Positions 8,107 through 16,445 are shown, counted from the stretch's first letter. The stretch: DNA of 26,959 nt from Aquificota bacterium (GCA_015494645.1 WGAU01000084.1:1-26959); one strand, 5' to 3'. Made by a program: numbers and translations. The notes: a model not told the origin generated them from the sequence alone.

Positions 8107-8640
8107 ATGATACTCAAGGTTAGCGATATACCCGATAGCGGTTTTCACTTTGATATAAGGGATGATAGGAAGGCTATAGCTTACGGTAAATTTAACATAC
8201 CCTTATCCAAGTTGTATTCAGGCTTTATGGACATTACCAAAACCGATGATGGAAGAGTGATAGTTGAGGGATCTTTTAGCGTTACGCTGAGGCTGACATG
8301 TAGCAGGTGCTTAGAGGACTTTGACTATGTGGTTGTAGAAAGTTTCAGGGATACCTACTTTCCTAAAAGCTTTTGCACCGGACACGGCGTTCATGAGCTT
8401 TCAAAGGACGATTTGGATGTTCTTTACTACGCCGATGGTGAGTTGGATTTGAGCCTGATTTATTTGGAGAAGACCTACCTGTCTATACCCATGAAGCCCT
8501 TGTGTAGCAATGAGTGCAAAGGCATATGTCCTGTTTGTGGTAAGAACTTGAATTACGTAGAGTGCGAGTGTAATAGGAAGTTCATTGATCCGAGGTGGGA
8601 ACAGCTTGCTAAGCTAAAGGAAAAACTGCTCAAGGGGTGA
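8107..8640 (+). CDS. yceD: DUF177 / YceD family protein
   Basis: DUF177 (YceD) proteins are almost always encoded just upstream of rpmF; plant relatives have been tied to 23S rRNA accumulation, but the biochemical role in most bacteria is open. The 177-residue product has the typical layout: a beta-rich N-terminal half with VEGSFSVTLRLTCSRCLEDF (one CxxC), and an acidic stretch before a second cysteine-rich block. In that block C-x3-C and CPVCG are followed by further Cys residues (about 134-156), so it may bind zinc. The start at 8107 has GGAGG six bases upstream. A 26-base gap separates it from mqnB, the widest gap in this plus-strand run, and only four bases separate it from rpmF. Confidence 0.87.
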   Translation: MILKVSDIPDSGFHFDIRDDRKAIAYGKFNIPLSKLYSGFMDITKTDDGRVIVEGSFSVTLRLTCSRCLEDFDYVVVESFRDTYFPKSFCTGHGVHELSKDDLDVLYYADGELDLSLIYLEKTYLSIPMKPLCSNECKGICPVCGKNLNYVECECNRKFIDPRWEQLAKLKEKLLKG

Positions 8641-8644
8641 GGTT

Positions 8645-8833
8645 ATGGCTGTACCTAAGAACAGAACATCAAGGGCGAGAAGGGATAAGAGAAGATCCCA
8701 ATGGAAAAAGAAGTTTCAGCCTCCAGTTCTTTCAGTTTGTCCCCACTGTCAGGAGCCTAAGTTGCCCCACAGGGTTTGTCCCCACTGTGGATTTTACAAG
8801 GGCAGGCAGGTGCTGGAGGTTGAGGAGTATTGA
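8645..8833 (+). CDS. rpmF: Large ribosomal subunit protein bL32
   Basis: This 62-residue basic protein is ribosomal protein L32. It has the invariant start MAVPKNRTSRARRDKRRSQW and a zinc-binding pair of CPHC motifs (Cys32/Cys35 and Cys45/Cys48). Its place between yceD and plsX is the classic bacterial arrangement, linking ribosome and lipid synthesis. A GAGG site lies just before the ATG. The stop overlaps the plsX start as TTGA. Because it keeps all four cysteines, it is the zinc-binding form rather than a zinc-independent paralogue. Confidence 0.97.
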   Translation: MAVPKNRTSRARRDKRRSQWKKKFQPPVLSVCPHCQEPKLPHRVCPHCGFYKGRQVLEVEEY

Positions 8834-9924
8834 GAATTGCCCTTGACGCCATGGGGGGCGATTATGCCCCCTCTGAAATCATCAAAGGGGCGTTAGAGGC
8901 TCTAAGGTTAGTCACCCACAAGATCATCTTGGTAGGCGATAAGGAGATCATTTCTCAGGAACTTGACCGTTTAGGTGCATCCAACCGGGAAAGAATCCTT
9001 GTAAAGCACGCTCCTGAAGTGATCAGAATGGAAGATCAGCCTCTTATAGCCCTTCGCAGAAAAAAGAGATCTTCCATTAGGGTAGGGCTTGAGCTGGTCA
9101 AGTCCGGGGCTGCGCAGGTCTTTGTAAGTGCTGGCAACACGGGAGCGGTGATGCTTGGAGCCAAGATGATACTTGGCTCCCTTGAAGGCATATCTCGACC
9201 TGCCATTGCCGTTACTCTGCCTTCAAAGAAGGACCCTTTTGTTCTCATAGACGCCGGTGCCAATGTAGATAGCAAGCCTGAGCACATCTTAGAGTTTGCC
9301 ATAATGGGGCAGATATACGTCAGGGCCATATTGGGTAAGGAAAACCCTCGCATAGGCCTTCTGAGCATAGGGGAGGAGGATCTCAAAGGTAACGGTCTTA
9401 CCAGAAATGCCTTTATGCTTTTGAAATCTGTGCCTCAGGTGAACTTCATAGGGAATGTGGAGGGCAAGGAGTTCTTTGAGGGGAAAGCGGATGTTGTGGT
9501 GTGCGATGGCTTTGTGGGAAACCTTGCTCTAAAGATTAGTGAAAGCACCGCTGCCTTTATAAGTCATTTGTTAAAAGGAGTTTTCACCAAGGGCCTTTTT
9601 TCCAAGCTTGGCTATTTAATGGTCAAAGGCCCCCTTACGGAGCTTAGACAGCAGGTGGATTACAGAGCCTTCGGGGGTGCCCCCCTTTTGGGGGTTAAAG
9701 GCACCTGTATCATTTGTCATGGCTCTTCCAACTTTGAAGCTATTGCAAATGCCATCAAGGTTGCTGTAGAAATGGCAGAAAAGCGCATAAACGAGAAGAT
9801 TGAGAGCCATATCCAAGCGGTGCGGGAAGTAGTAGGCACCGGTAAAAATATCTGGAGGCAGTTAAGGGAGAAATTTTATCAGTTGAGGGGTATCGGTGAG
9901 GAAGATTCCGGGAGGGAGGAGTGA
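8830..9924 (+). CDS. plsX: Phosphate acyltransferase PlsX
   Basis: PlsX turns acyl-ACP into acyl-phosphate, the acyl donor for PlsY in glycerolipid synthesis, working at the inner face of the membrane. The 364-residue protein begins MRIALDAMGGDYAP, the family hallmark. It also has SAGNTGAVMLGA, IDAGANVDSKPEHILEFA, LSIGEEDLKGNGLT, DGFVGNLALKISES and FGGAPLLGVKGTCIICHGSS. The TTG at 8830 is the only start that keeps the complete N-terminal motif, and it overlaps the rpmF stop by four bases. The C-terminal stop overlaps fabH as GTGA. The C-terminal extension past about residue 325 is slightly longer than usual and highly charged. Confidence 0.95.
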   Translation: MRIALDAMGGDYAPSEIIKGALEALRLVTHKIILVGDKEIISQELDRLGASNRERILVKHAPEVIRMEDQPLIALRRKKRSSIRVGLELVKSGAAQVFVSAGNTGAVMLGAKMILGSLEGISRPAIAVTLPSKKDPFVLIDAGANVDSKPEHILEFAIMGQIYVRAILGKENPRIGLLSIGEEDLKGNGLTRNAFMLLKSVPQVNFIGNVEGKEFFEGKADVVVCDGFVGNLALKISESTAAFISHLLKGVFTKGLFSKLGYLMVKGPLTELRQQVDYRAFGGAPLLGVKGTCIICHGSSNFEAIANAIKVAVEMAEKRINEKIESHIQAVREVVGTGKNIWRQLREKFYQLRGIGEEDSGREE

Positions 9925-10898
9925 AGGCTTGTATAAGAGGTGTTGGGTACTATGTTCCTGAAGAGGTTTTGACCAATCAGTACTTTGAGTCCTACCTTGA
10001 TACCTCCGATGAGTGGATAACCCAGAGGACAGGTATTAAAGAGAGGAGAAGGGCCTCGTCTTGGGAGAACACCTCTGATCTTGGAGCCAAGGCCGCGGAG
10101 AGAGCCATTAAAGCAGCAGGTGTAGGTAGAGATGGGATAGATCTCATTGTGTGTGCTACGGCCACTCCCGATATGCCCTTTCCTTCCGCCGCTTGTCTTA
10201 TAGGAGCCAAGCTTGGTCTTAAAGGAGTACCTGCCTTTGATCTTGCCGCTGGGTGCACAGGCTTTGTTTATGGCCTTGCAGTGGCTTCCAGTTTTGTGGA
10301 AAGTGGAAGGTTCAGAAACGTGCTTGTGGTGGGATCGGAGATACTTACCAGGATTGTAGATCCTATGGACAGGTCTACCTGTGTGCTGTTTGGGGATGGA
10401 GCCGGTGCGGCGGTTGTTTCTCCTTCCAACGGAGCTTCTGAGATTCTGGGTTTTAAACTTCATGCCGATGGGGGTTATGGAGAGCTACTTTATCTTCCGG
10501 CAAGAGGCACTGCTCTGGAGCTAACCGAGGAGGTGTTGGAGAAGAGGTTGCACTACGCAAAGATGAGGGGAAACGAGCTTTTCAAGATTGCGGTGAGGGA
10601 GATGGCCAATGTTTCTATAGAGCTTCTTGATGAGCTTGGGGTGGGTAAAGAGGAGGTTGACTGGCTGGTTCCCCATCAGGCCAATATAAGGATCATATCA
10701 ACCTTGGCCAAAAGGTTGGGACTTCCTATGGCCAAGGTTGTGGTGAATATACAGAAGTACGGTAATACTTCAGCGGCTTCAATTCCTATAGCTTTGGGTG
10801 AAGCCCTTGAGCAGGGAAGGATAAAATCTGGAGACTTGGTGCTCTTGGTAGCCTTTGGAGCTGGGCTGACCTGGGGAGCTATGCTTATCAGGTGGTAA
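9921..10898 (+). CDS. fabH: 3-oxoacyl-ACP synthase III (FabH)
   Basis: FabH starts fatty acid chains by condensing an acyl-CoA, usually acetyl-CoA, with malonyl-ACP. The 325-residue thiolase-fold protein keeps the catalytic triad at the same numbers as the E. coli enzyme: Cys112 in AAGCTGFVYG, His252 in VPHQANIRI and Asn282 in YGNTSAAS. The GDGAGAAVV loop and the C-terminal AFGAGLTWGAMLIRW are also typical. GTG at 9921 overlaps the plsX stop, with GGAGGGAGGA just upstream. Twelve bases separate its stop from fabK. Substrate preference (straight or branched starter) cannot be told from sequence. Confidence 0.96.
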   Translation: MKACIRGVGYYVPEEVLTNQYFESYLDTSDEWITQRTGIKERRRASSWENTSDLGAKAAERAIKAAGVGRDGIDLIVCATATPDMPFPSAACLIGAKLGLKGVPAFDLAAGCTGFVYGLAVASSFVESGRFRNVLVVGSEILTRIVDPMDRSTCVLFGDGAGAAVVSPSNGASEILGFKLHADGGYGELLYLPARGTALELTEEVLEKRLHYAKMRGNELFKIAVREMANVSIELLDELGVGKEEVDWLVPHQANIRIISTLAKRLGLPMAKVVVNIQKYGNTSAASIPIALGEALEQGRIKSGDLVLLVAFGAGLTWGAMLIRW

Positions 10899-10910
10899 TG
10901 GGGAGGAGGC

Positions 10911-11858
10911 ATGTTTAGGACAAGAATATGCGATCTTTGTGGGATTGAGTATCCCATTTTTCAGGGGGGGATGGCTTGGGTTTCTGATTACAGACTTGCA
11001 TCGGCGGTGTCCGAGGCCGGTGGGTTAGGGATCATAGCGGCCGGTCATCTCACGCCAGAAGAGGTTAGGGAACAGATAAGAAAAACAAGGGAGAGGACCT
11101 CCAAGCCTTTTGGTGTCAACATCATGCTTATGTCTCCCTTTGCCGATGATATTGTGAAGGTTGCCATAGAAGAAAAGGTGGCGGTGGTTACCACCGGTGC
11201 TGGTAATCCCGGAAAGTACGTGAAGGCCCTTAAGGAAGCGGGAATTAAGGTTGTCCCTGTGGTAGCTTCTGTGGCCCTTGCCCAGAGGATGCAGAGGGAA
11301 GGGGTAGATGCGGTCATTGCCGAGGGGATGGAGTCCGGCGGTCATATAGGTGACATAACCACCATGGCTCTTGTTCCTCAGGTGGTGGATGCTGTTGATA
11401 TTCCTGTTATAGCCGCAGGCGGCATTGGGGATGCCAGGGGTTTTCTTGCCGCCTTGATGCTTGGAGCAGAAGGCGTCCAAATGGGAACGCGTTTTGCCCT
11501 TTCCAAGGAGTGTGCCGTTCATGAAAACTGGAAGAAGCTTTACATAAAGGCTAAAGACAGGGATACGGTGGTCACTGGAAGAAGCACTGGACATCCTGTT
11601 AGGGTTATAAAGAACAAGCTCTCAAAGAAGTTTGAACAGATGGAGAGGCAAGGAGCACCCAAGGAGGAGATAGAAAAACTGGGAGTGGGAGCGCTGAAGG
11701 CCGCTGCTATAGACGGTGATGTGGAATGGGGGTCCGTCATGGCAGGACAGATTGTGGGCTTGTTGAAGGAGGAGAAGACAGTCAAGGAGATAATTGAAGA
11801 GATTATACAGGGGGCTGAAAGGCTCCTTAGAGAAAAGTGTTCCCGTTTTGGAGGATAG
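10911..11858 (+). CDS. fabK: Enoyl-ACP reductase FabK (FMN-dependent)
   Basis: FabK is the flavin enzyme that reduces the enoyl-ACP double bond at the end of each elongation cycle, replacing FabI. The 315-residue TIM-barrel protein resembles the FabK/nitronate monooxygenase family. It has YPIFQGGMAWVSD at the start, FGVNIMLMSP, the EGMESGGHIG segment with the conserved active-site His, VIAAGGIGDARGF and GAEGVQMGTRF for FMN phosphate. Position between fabH and fabD decides for FabK over a nitronate monooxygenase. GGAGGAGG lies before the ATG at 10911. No FabI, FabV or FabL appears in the window, so this may be the cell's main enoyl reductase. Confidence 0.92.
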   Translation: MFRTRICDLCGIEYPIFQGGMAWVSDYRLASAVSEAGGLGIIAAGHLTPEEVREQIRKTRERTSKPFGVNIMLMSPFADDIVKVAIEEKVAVVTTGAGNPGKYVKALKEAGIKVVPVVASVALAQRMQREGVDAVIAEGMESGGHIGDITTMALVPQVVDAVDIPVIAAGGIGDARGFLAALMLGAEGVQMGTRFALSKECAVHENWKKLYIKAKDRDTVVTGRSTGHPVRVIKNKLSKKFEQMERQGAPKEEIEKLGVGALKAAAIDGDVEWGSVMAGQIVGLLKEEKTVKEIIEEIIQGAERLLREKCSRFGG

Positions 11859-11860
11859 AT

Positions 11861-12781
11861 ATGGCAATTGCCGTTGTCTTTCCAGGACAGGGCTCCCAGT
11901 ACCTTGGTATGGGGAAGGAGTTTTACCGGGAATTTGACATAGTAAGAGAAGTATTTGACAGGGCTTCCCAAAGGCTCGGTTTTGATATGGCAAATCTTTG
12001 TTTTGAGTCTTCCGAGGAAGAGCTGACCCTTACTGAGAATACACAGCCTTCCATCCTTACCGTCAGCTATGCCATATACTGTGTGATAAAGAAGATGCTT
12101 CCAGAGGTATCCTTCTTTGCTGGTCACAGTCTTGGGGAGTACACAGCCTGTGTGGCTGCGGGAATTCTTTCCTTTGAGGATGCTGTTTACGCTGTGAAGA
12201 ACAGGGGAAGATTCATGCAGGAAGCGGTGCCTGTTGGTGAGGGGGCTATGGCTGCGATTTTGGGGCTTTCTGGAGATGTGGTGGAAGAGGTGTGTTCCAA
12301 GGTGGAAGGGCTGGTGCAGCCCGCCAACTATAACTCTCCGGAGCAGATTGTGATAGCAGGGGAAAGGGATGCTGTAGAAAGGGCCTGTGCCCTTCTCAAA
12401 GAGATGGGAGCAAAGAGGGTGGTTCCCCTTAAAGTGAGCGCCCCCTTTCATTGTAGGCTTATGAAACCTGCTGCAGAGAGATTGAGAAGTGTTCTCGCTG
12501 AGCTTGGTTTCAACGATGCCCACACACCTGTGGTTTCCAACGTGACTGCAACTGATGTCTCTTCGGGAGAGCGGGAAAGGGAGCTTCTTTATATACAGGT
12601 AACGGCTCCTGTAAGGTGGTATCAGAGTGTTCTCTTTATGAAGGAGAGGGGAGTTGACACTTTTATAGAGGTGGGACCGTCCAGAGTGCTTTCCGGCTTG
12701 ATCAAAAAGACCGATAGAAAGTTAAAAACTGTGAATGTAGAAAAGCCGTCGGACCTTGAGAGGTTGGAGGCTTTATCATGA
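11861..12781 (+). CDS. fabD: Malonyl-CoA:ACP transacylase FabD
   Basis: FabD loads malonyl groups from CoA onto ACP. The 306-residue protein begins MAIAVVFPGQGSQYLGMG. It carries the nucleophile Ser90 in GHSLGEYTA, the Arg in KNRGRFMQ (about 115) and His197 in SAPFHC, where most relatives have SGPFHS. The ATG at 11861 is chosen over a GTG 24 bases upstream because GGAGG at 11850-11854 is well placed and the conserved N-terminus starts here. Only two bases separate it from fabK, and its stop overlaps fabG as ATGA. Confidence 0.95.
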   Translation: MAIAVVFPGQGSQYLGMGKEFYREFDIVREVFDRASQRLGFDMANLCFESSEEELTLTENTQPSILTVSYAIYCVIKKMLPEVSFFAGHSLGEYTACVAAGILSFEDAVYAVKNRGRFMQEAVPVGEGAMAAILGLSGDVVEEVCSKVEGLVQPANYNSPEQIVIAGERDAVERACALLKEMGAKRVVPLKVSAPFHCRLMKPAAERLRSVLAELGFNDAHTPVVSNVTATDVSSGERERELLYIQVTAPVRWYQSVLFMKERGVDTFIEVGPSRVLSGLIKKTDRKLKTVNVEKPSDLERLEALS

Positions 12782-13509
12782 AGGTGGCTTTGGTGACCGG
12801 AGGAAGCAGAGGTATAGGCAAGGCCATATGTGAGAAGTTGGGTGAGATGGGACATTTCGTGGTAGTGAACTATTCCTCAAGCGAGGACAAAGCCAAAGAG
12901 GTAGTTGAAGGCATAAAAGAGAAGGGCGGTAGTGCCCTTGCTGTTAAAGCAGACGTTTCGGATCCTGAGCAGGTAAAAGAGATGGTTTCCTTTGTGGAGA
13001 AAAAGGTAGGACCTGTTGACATACTGGTTAACAACGCAGGAATCACTAAGGACAATATATTGGCCCGTATGAAGGACGAGCAGTGGCGAGAGGTTTTAGA
13101 AACGAACCTTACAGGTGCCTATTTAGTTACCAAGGCGGTGATTCGTGGAATGATGAAGAAGAGATGGGGTAGGATAGTCAACATTTCTTCTGTAGTGGCT
13201 CTTACGGGCAATCAGGGGCAGAGCAACTACTGTGCGGCCAAGGCAGGACTTATAGGCTTTACCAAGGCCCTTGCAAAGGAGCTTGGAACGAGGAACATAA
13301 CTGTGAACGCTGTTTGTCCTGGTTACATAGAGACGGATATGACCCAGTCCCTTCCGGATGAGATGAAGAGGGCAATGGTGGAGAGAACGGCCTTGAAGCG
13401 GGCGGGTGTTCCCGAGGATGTTGCCCATGTGGTTGGGTTCTTGTGCTCTGAGGAGGCTTCGTATATAACGGGACAAGTGATTGTAGTTGATGGCGGTTTG
13501 TCCCTTTAA
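12778..13509 (+). CDS. fabG: 3-oxoacyl-ACP reductase FabG
   Basis: FabG is the NADPH-dependent short-chain dehydrogenase that reduces 3-oxoacyl-ACP in each elongation round. The 243-residue protein has the cofactor loop TGGSRGIG (residues 7-14), NNAG at 85-88, and a full catalytic tetrad: Asn110, Ser138, Tyr151 and Lys155 (YCAAK). The end, ITGQVIVVDGGLSL, is typical. The ATG overlaps the fabD stop by four bases, and acpP follows after 23 bases with a strong ribosome site. Other short-chain dehydrogenases look similar, but the position in the fab cluster settles the role. Confidence 0.96.
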   Translation: MKVALVTGGSRGIGKAICEKLGEMGHFVVVNYSSSEDKAKEVVEGIKEKGGSALAVKADVSDPEQVKEMVSFVEKKVGPVDILVNNAGITKDNILARMKDEQWREVLETNLTGAYLVTKAVIRGMMKKRWGRIVNISSVVALTGNQGQSNYCAAKAGLIGFTKALAKELGTRNITVNAVCPGYIETDMTQSLPDEMKRAMVERTALKRAGVPEDVAHVVGFLCSEEASYITGQVIVVDGGLSL

Positions 13510-13532
13510 AAATAAGCGAGGAGGTAGGATCC

Positions 13533-13781
13533 ATGGACGTGAAGGAGATTGAAGCAAAGATTAAAGAGATCATCGTTGAGCAGTTGAATGTGGATGAGAG
13601 TGAGGTTACTCCTGATGCGTCCTTTATAGACGATCTTGGGGCAGACTCTTTGGATATTGTTGAGCTCGTTATGGCTATTGAAGAGGCCTTTGACATTGAG
13701 ATCCCCGATGAGGATGCGGAGAAGATAAGGACTGTTAAGGATGCCATAGAGTATGTGAAGAACAAGCTGGAGGAGAAGTAG
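13533..13781 (+). CDS. acpP: Acyl carrier protein
   Basis: This 82-residue, highly acidic protein is ACP, the carrier for growing acyl chains. The 4'-phosphopantetheine site is Ser39 in LGADSLDIVE, with VMAIEEAFDIEIPDEDAEKI after it. A GAGGAGGTAGG site precedes the ATG at 13533, one of the best ribosome sites in the window, as expected for an abundant protein. It sits between fabG and fabF, with three bases to the fabF start. Only one ACP gene is visible here. Confidence 0.97.
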   Translation: MDVKEIEAKIKEIIVEQLNVDESEVTPDASFIDDLGADSLDIVELVMAIEEAFDIEIPDEDAEKIRTVKDAIEYVKNKLEEK

Positions 13782-13784
13782 TCT

Positions 13785-15026
13785 GTGAAGAAAAGAGTTG
13801 TCGTAACCGGGATAGGTTGCGTAACTCCTCTTGGCAACTCTGTGAAGGAAAGTTGGGGAAGGCTTGTTAGGGGTGTATCCGGTATTGGTCCCATTACCAA
13901 GTTTGATGCGTCTGATATTTCCTCTCGCATTGCTGGAGAGGTAAAGGATTTTGATGGCTCTAAGTACTTTGACCGTAAGGAACTGAAAAGGACCGATCTC
14001 TTTCTACAGTACGCCGTTGCAGCGGCGGAGGAGGCCCTTAAGGATAGTGGCTTGGATCTTAACAGTGTAGATAAGGACAGTGTAGGAGTTCTTATAGGAT
14101 CGGGTATAGGAGGGCTTCTAACTATCCAGCAAAACTCAGAGACTCTTGTGAAAAAGGGACCAAAAAGGCTTTCTCCCTTCTTCATTCCCATGGCCATTAT
14201 CAACATGGCCTCTGCTATTGTGGCTATGCGTTATGGGTTTAGGGGCCCTCAAAATGCTGTAGTTACCGCATGTGCCACTGGGACCAATGCTATAGGGGAT
14301 GCTTTTAAGATCGTTCAAAGAGGGGATGCTCCTATCGTTTTGGCTGGGGGATCTGAGGCGGCTATATGCCGTTTGGGAGTTGGCGGTTTTGCGGTTATGA
14401 GGGCCTTATCTACGAGAAATCATGAGCCCGAGAGGGCTTCAAGGCCTTTTGACAAAGAAAGGGATGGGTTCGTTATCGGAGAGGGAGCTGGTGTGGTGGT
14501 TCTTGAGGAGTATGAACACGCGGTGAAAAGAGGGGCTAAAATATACGCTGAGGTGTTAGGCTACGGGATGAGTAGCGATGCTTTCCATATAACCATGCCC
14601 GATGAGAACGGGGAAGGAGCGGCTTTGGCCATGGGTAGGGCTTTGAGGGACGCTGGCGTTGAACCGCATCAAGTGGACTACATAAACGCCCATGGAACCT
14701 CCACTCCCCTGAACGACAAGATAGAAACTATGGCTATCAAAAAGGTGTTCGGAGATAGAGCCTACGAGATTCCCATTTCCTCCAACAAATCCATGATAGG
14801 CCATCTCCTCGGAGCTGCCGGCGCAGTAGAAGCCATATTCACCATAAAAGCTATAGAAGAAGGTATCATCCCACCTACCATAAACTATGAAAACCCAGAT
14901 CCAGAATGCGATCTTGATTATGTTCCCAACGAGGCAAGGCGCAAAGAGGTAAACATAGCCTTATCCAATTCTTTCGGATTTGGTGGCGTGAATGCTTGCC
15001 TCGTTTTTGGAAAAATACAAGGGTAG
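13785..15026 (+). CDS. fabF: 3-oxoacyl-ACP synthase II (FabF)
   Basis: FabF condenses malonyl-ACP with acyl-ACP to lengthen the chain. The 413-residue protein keeps Cys163 (TACATGTNAI), His303 (NAHGTSTPLND) and His340 (SMIGHLLGAAGAVEA) at the same numbers as E. coli FabF. The N-terminus KKRVVVTGIGCVTPLGN and C-terminus SNSFGFGGVNACLVF are complete. The start is GTG at 13785, just after acpP. Its last 35 bases overlap rnc in another frame. No FabB-like second elongating synthase is in the window. Confidence 0.97.
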   Translation: MKKRVVVTGIGCVTPLGNSVKESWGRLVRGVSGIGPITKFDASDISSRIAGEVKDFDGSKYFDRKELKRTDLFLQYAVAAAEEALKDSGLDLNSVDKDSVGVLIGSGIGGLLTIQQNSETLVKKGPKRLSPFFIPMAIINMASAIVAMRYGFRGPQNAVVTACATGTNAIGDAFKIVQRGDAPIVLAGGSEAAICRLGVGGFAVMRALSTRNHEPERASRPFDKERDGFVIGEGAGVVVLEEYEHAVKRGAKIYAEVLGYGMSSDAFHITMPDENGEGAALAMGRALRDAGVEPHQVDYINAHGTSTPLNDKIETMAIKKVFGDRAYEIPISSNKSMIGHLLGAAGAVEAIFTIKAIEEGIIPPTINYENPDPECDLDYVPNEARRKEVNIALSNSFGFGGVNACLVFGKIQG

Positions 15027-15684
15027 GCTTACGGATCTTGAGAAAAAGATAGGGTACACCTTTTCCAACAAGGCTTTGCTCTTTGAAGCCCTTGTTCATC
15101 GTTCCTTCGCTGCTGAGGAAGGTCTTTCATTTGACAATGAGAGGCTTGAGTTTCTTGGAGATGCTTTTATCAACTTTATTATTGGTTTTGATATATTCAA
15201 GAGGGAACCTGAAAGTACGGAAGGAGAGCTGACCAAGAAAAGATCCCAGCTTGTCAGAGAAGAGGCCCTTGCCTGGGCTGCAAGAAGCATAAGATTGGGG
15301 GACTACCTATTTCTTGGAAAGGGAGAAGAAAAGCAGGGTGGGAGAAACAGGGATTCCAACCTTGCCGATGCTTTTGAGGCTTTGGTGGGTGCTATTCTTG
15401 TGGATGGCGGCATTGTGAAGGCAAGATCCTTTTTGAGGAAGATTCTTATAAGAGGTAAAGTTCCTGCGTTTGAGGATTACAAAACCAAGCTGTTTGAGCT
15501 TTGTAGGGAAATGTCATATCCTCTTCCTGTTTGCGTTTCCAAGAAAGAGGGATCTACCGTCAGGGTGGAGATAAGAGTAAACGGCTTCAAAGCAGTGATC
15601 TTTGGTACCACCAAGAGAGAGGCTGAGAGGATAGCTGCAGAGGTTGTTTACAAAAGAATGTGTGGGGCTTTGGCAACGTGCTAA
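14992..15684 (+). CDS. rnc: Ribonuclease III
   Basis: RNase III cuts double-stranded RNA, processing rRNA precursors and some mRNAs. The 230-residue protein has the signature NERLEFLGDA (residues 49-58, with Glu53 and Asp57) and the second metal site DSNLADAFEALVGA (Asp126, Glu129). A C-terminal double-stranded-RNA-binding domain spans about 154-225; it is recognisable from DYKTKLFELC and REAERIAAEVVYKRM but otherwise divergent. The ATG at 14992 overlaps fabF by 35 bases; TTG at 15007 is a weaker alternative. The fabF-rnc pair is common in bacteria. The 3' end overlaps mqnD by seven bases. Confidence 0.95.
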   Translation: MLASFLEKYKGRLTDLEKKIGYTFSNKALLFEALVHRSFAAEEGLSFDNERLEFLGDAFINFIIGFDIFKREPESTEGELTKKRSQLVREEALAWAARSIRLGDYLFLGKGEEKQGGRNRDSNLADAFEALVGAILVDGGIVKARSFLRKILIRGKVPAFEDYKTKLFELCREMSYPLPVCVSKKEGSTVRVEIRVNGFKAVIFGTTKREAERIAAEVVYKRMCGALATC

Positions 15685-16445
15685 AGGTAGGTTTTTCTTT
15701 TTGTCCCAACGATACATTTATCTTTTATGCTTTGAGCAAAGGCAAGACCTGTTTGGGCGAAGTCACTCCAGTTATGGCAGACGTGGAAGAGTTAAACAGG
15801 ATGATTATTAAAGGTGAGCTTGACGTTTCTAAGATCTCAATAGGTGTTCTGCCTGAGGTGAAGGATAGATATGTTCTTTTGGAATGTGGGGGAGCCTTTA
15901 GCGATGGTGAGGCTCCGGTAGTTGTTTCTGTATCTGCTTTATCTGTTGACTCTATTAGTAGATTGGCTATACCGGGATTTCACACCACGGCTTGGTGCAT
16001 GTATAGAAAGTTTTTCGGAGTTCCTTCTGAGGTGGTTGAAAAGCGATACGATCTTATAATACCTGCTGTTTTGAACGGTGAAGTAGATGCGGGCATACTA
16101 ATACACGAAGGAAGGTTCACCTATACTGAATATGGACTTAACCTTGTGGCTGACCTTGGTGAGATTTGGAAAGAGAGGTTTGGTAACCTTCCTGTGCCTT
16201 TGGGTGGAGTGGTCTTGAAAAGAGATTTGTTGGATTTGAAGGGGCAGGTTGAGGCTGCCATAAGGGAAAGCATAGCTTACTCTGAAAAGCATCTTGATGA
16301 GGTTATACCTTTCATAAAGCAGCATGCTCAAGAACTCTCCGACGAAGTGATCCGTAAGCACATTAAGGTTTTTGTCAACAATTACACTCTTCGCCTTGAC
16401 GACAAAGCAAAGCGAGCAATTGATTTGCTCGTTTCACCCATGTGA
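15678..16445 (+). CDS. mqnD: 1,4-dihydroxy-6-naphthoate synthase (menaquinone biosynthesis)
   Basis: MqnD converts cyclic dehypoxanthine futalosine to 1,4-dihydroxy-6-naphthoate. The 255-residue periplasmic-binding-protein-like fold begins LKVGFSFCPNDTFIFYAL, the family signature. It continues with DVEELNRMIIKGELDVSKIS, IPGFHTTAW, DAGILIHEGRFTY, LPVPLGGVVLKRDL and the end KHIKVFVNNYTLRL. I place the start at GTG 15678 rather than 15660, since the earlier codons only add residues outside the motif and run deeper into rnc. It is a little shorter than the typical 270-285 residues. Its final 71 bases overlap the opposite-strand glycosyltransferase. With mqnB it supports use of the futalosine pathway. 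Confidence 0.93.
   Translation: MLKVGFSFCPNDTFIFYALSKGKTCLGEVTPVMADVEELNRMIIKGELDVSKISIGVLPEVKDRYVLLECGGAFSDGEAPVVVSVSALSVDSISRLAIPGFHTTAWCMYRKFFGVPSEVVEKRYDLIIPAVLNGEVDAGILIHEGRFTYTEYGLNLVADLGEIWKERFGNLPVPLGGVVLKRDLLDLKGQVEAAIRESIAYSEKHLDEVIPFIKQHAQELSDEVIRKHIKVFVNNYTLRLDDKAKRAIDLLVSPM

Noticed and set aside
8735..8788. 15-base direct repeat GTTTGTCCCCACTGT (8735-8749 and 8774-8788) in rpmF
   Set aside because: It encodes the two VCPHC zinc knuckles of L32 and is explained by protein sequence and codon choice.
11540..12523. A 327-codon minus-strand open frame opposite fabK and fabD
   Set aside because: It is antisense to genes with complete catalytic motifs, is rich in His, Ser and Pro without any recognisable domain, and has no convincing ribosome site.
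13259..14206. A 315-codon minus-strand open frame opposite fabG, acpP and fabF
   Set aside because: It mirrors three certain genes and spans their boundaries; the product is Ser/Thr/Pro-rich with no fold I recognise.
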